Assembly (NCBI GenBank): GCA_025351205.1
Contig: JANXWI010000321.1
Coordinates: 1-5,177 of the forward strand
From: Deinococcus sp.
GTDB lineage: Bacteria; Deinococcota; Deinococci; Deinococcales; Deinococcaceae
Reading direction: 5' to 3'
DNA: 5,177 bases
Position 1 is the stretch's first letter. Each line of letters opens with the position of its first letter. A model generated the notes under the pieces. It was not told where the DNA came from. It did not search any database and saw only the letters and a list, made by a program, of their open reading frames with translations. Below, one piece after another: positions 5,072-5,177 of this stretch. Position numbers and translations under genes: made by a program.

Positions 5072-5177
5072 GTGAATGACGTATTGAGGGAGTTGAACAT
5101 GCAGTTGACGAGGTGCGGTTCGTCCAGCGGCCTCTGGACGGTGCTTCGTCACCCCTCTCCCCAGCCCTCTCCCGCAA
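5072..5177 (+). CDS. Possible start of a small unknown ORF (partial)
   Basis: AGAGGAG (5062-5068) lies just before GTG 5072 and ATG 5076. The ATG frame is only M-T-Y-stop. The GTG frame stays open to the window end. An ATG in the same frame at 5099 follows a second Shine-Dalgarno-like GAGGGAG (5086-5092) at six bases, so the start could be there. The product matches no family I recognise. Its last visible part reads RHPSPQPSPA, which is what spurious ORFs read when they run into the CCCTCTCCC intergenic repeat. It is therefore doubtful as a gene; the ribosome binding sites are the only real support. Confidence 0.25.
   Translation, partial: MNDVLRELNMQLTRCGSSSGLWTVLRHPSPQPSPA
5121..5140. other. 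Small perfect hairpin
   Basis: CGTCCAG (5121-5127) pairs with CTGGACG (5134-5140) around a six-base loop. The downstream sequence (GTGCTTCGTC) has no proper T-run, so terminator function is unlikely or weak. Confidence 0.3.
5150..5177. repeat. Left part of a CCCTCTCCC-type intergenic repeat
   Basis: The pyrimidine-rich segment CACCCCTCTCCCCAGCCCTC followed by TCCCGCAA resembles the left arm and loop start of a repeat common between genes in many GC-rich bacteria, where a GGGAGAGGG arm normally follows CCGCAA. The window ends before that arm, so the hairpin cannot be confirmed. Confidence 0.45.

Overview
The window is GC-rich DNA with dense, well-biased coding sequence. I see no insertion sequence, tRNA, rRNA or CRISPR array. 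The best guess for the source is Deinococcus or a close relative. This rests on the GC-rich coding style, on a YhgE/Pip gene paired with a TetR gene, and on a regulator whose -10-like TAGGCT ends 6 nt before its ATG, the layout described for leaderless Deinococcus mRNAs. The assignment is an inference, not proven by the sequence.

Layout. (1) Positions 1-26 look like the last codons of a + strand gene, followed by a strong intrinsic terminator (44-86). (2) Positions 87-374 hold no gene but are rich in dyad symmetry: a weak terminator-like hairpin (140-170), a perfect 14-bp hairpin whose U-tract lies on the minus strand (201-240), a perfect 12-bp palindrome (285-296), and a predicted folded leader (306-359) just before a ribosome binding site. 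(3) Positions 375-1768 are a two-gene operon: a QmcA-type SPFH (stomatin/prohibitin-like) membrane protein and a short NfeD-family partner, overlapping by one base. (4) Positions 1796-2404 on the minus strand encode a TetR-family repressor, convergent with the NfeD gene across only 27 bp. (5) Positions 2405-2526 are a compact divergent regulatory region with a perfect 10+10 bp inverted repeat and -35-like elements in both directions. (6) Positions 2527-5013 encode an 828-residue YhgE/Pip membrane protein with a roughly 390-residue xxxLxxG heptad-repeat stalk between one N-terminal and about five C-terminal membrane segments. (7) Positions 5014-5177 contain an inverted repeat, good Shine-Dalgarno sequences, a possible partial ORF, a small hairpin, and the beginning of a CCCTCTCCC-type intergenic repeat cut by the window edge.

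How the genes work together. The SPFH/NfeD pair is a conserved membrane-microdomain and membrane-protein quality-control module. The TetR gene and the YhgE/Pip gene form a second, separate unit: the regulator very likely controls itself and the envelope protein through the shared dyad operator, as suggested by the neighbouring yhgD (TetR) and yhgE genes of Bacillus subtilis. No clearly new defence or mobile system is visible. The most interesting items are the long surface-stalk protein with its dedicated operator, and the orphan minus-strand terminator upstream of the SPFH gene.
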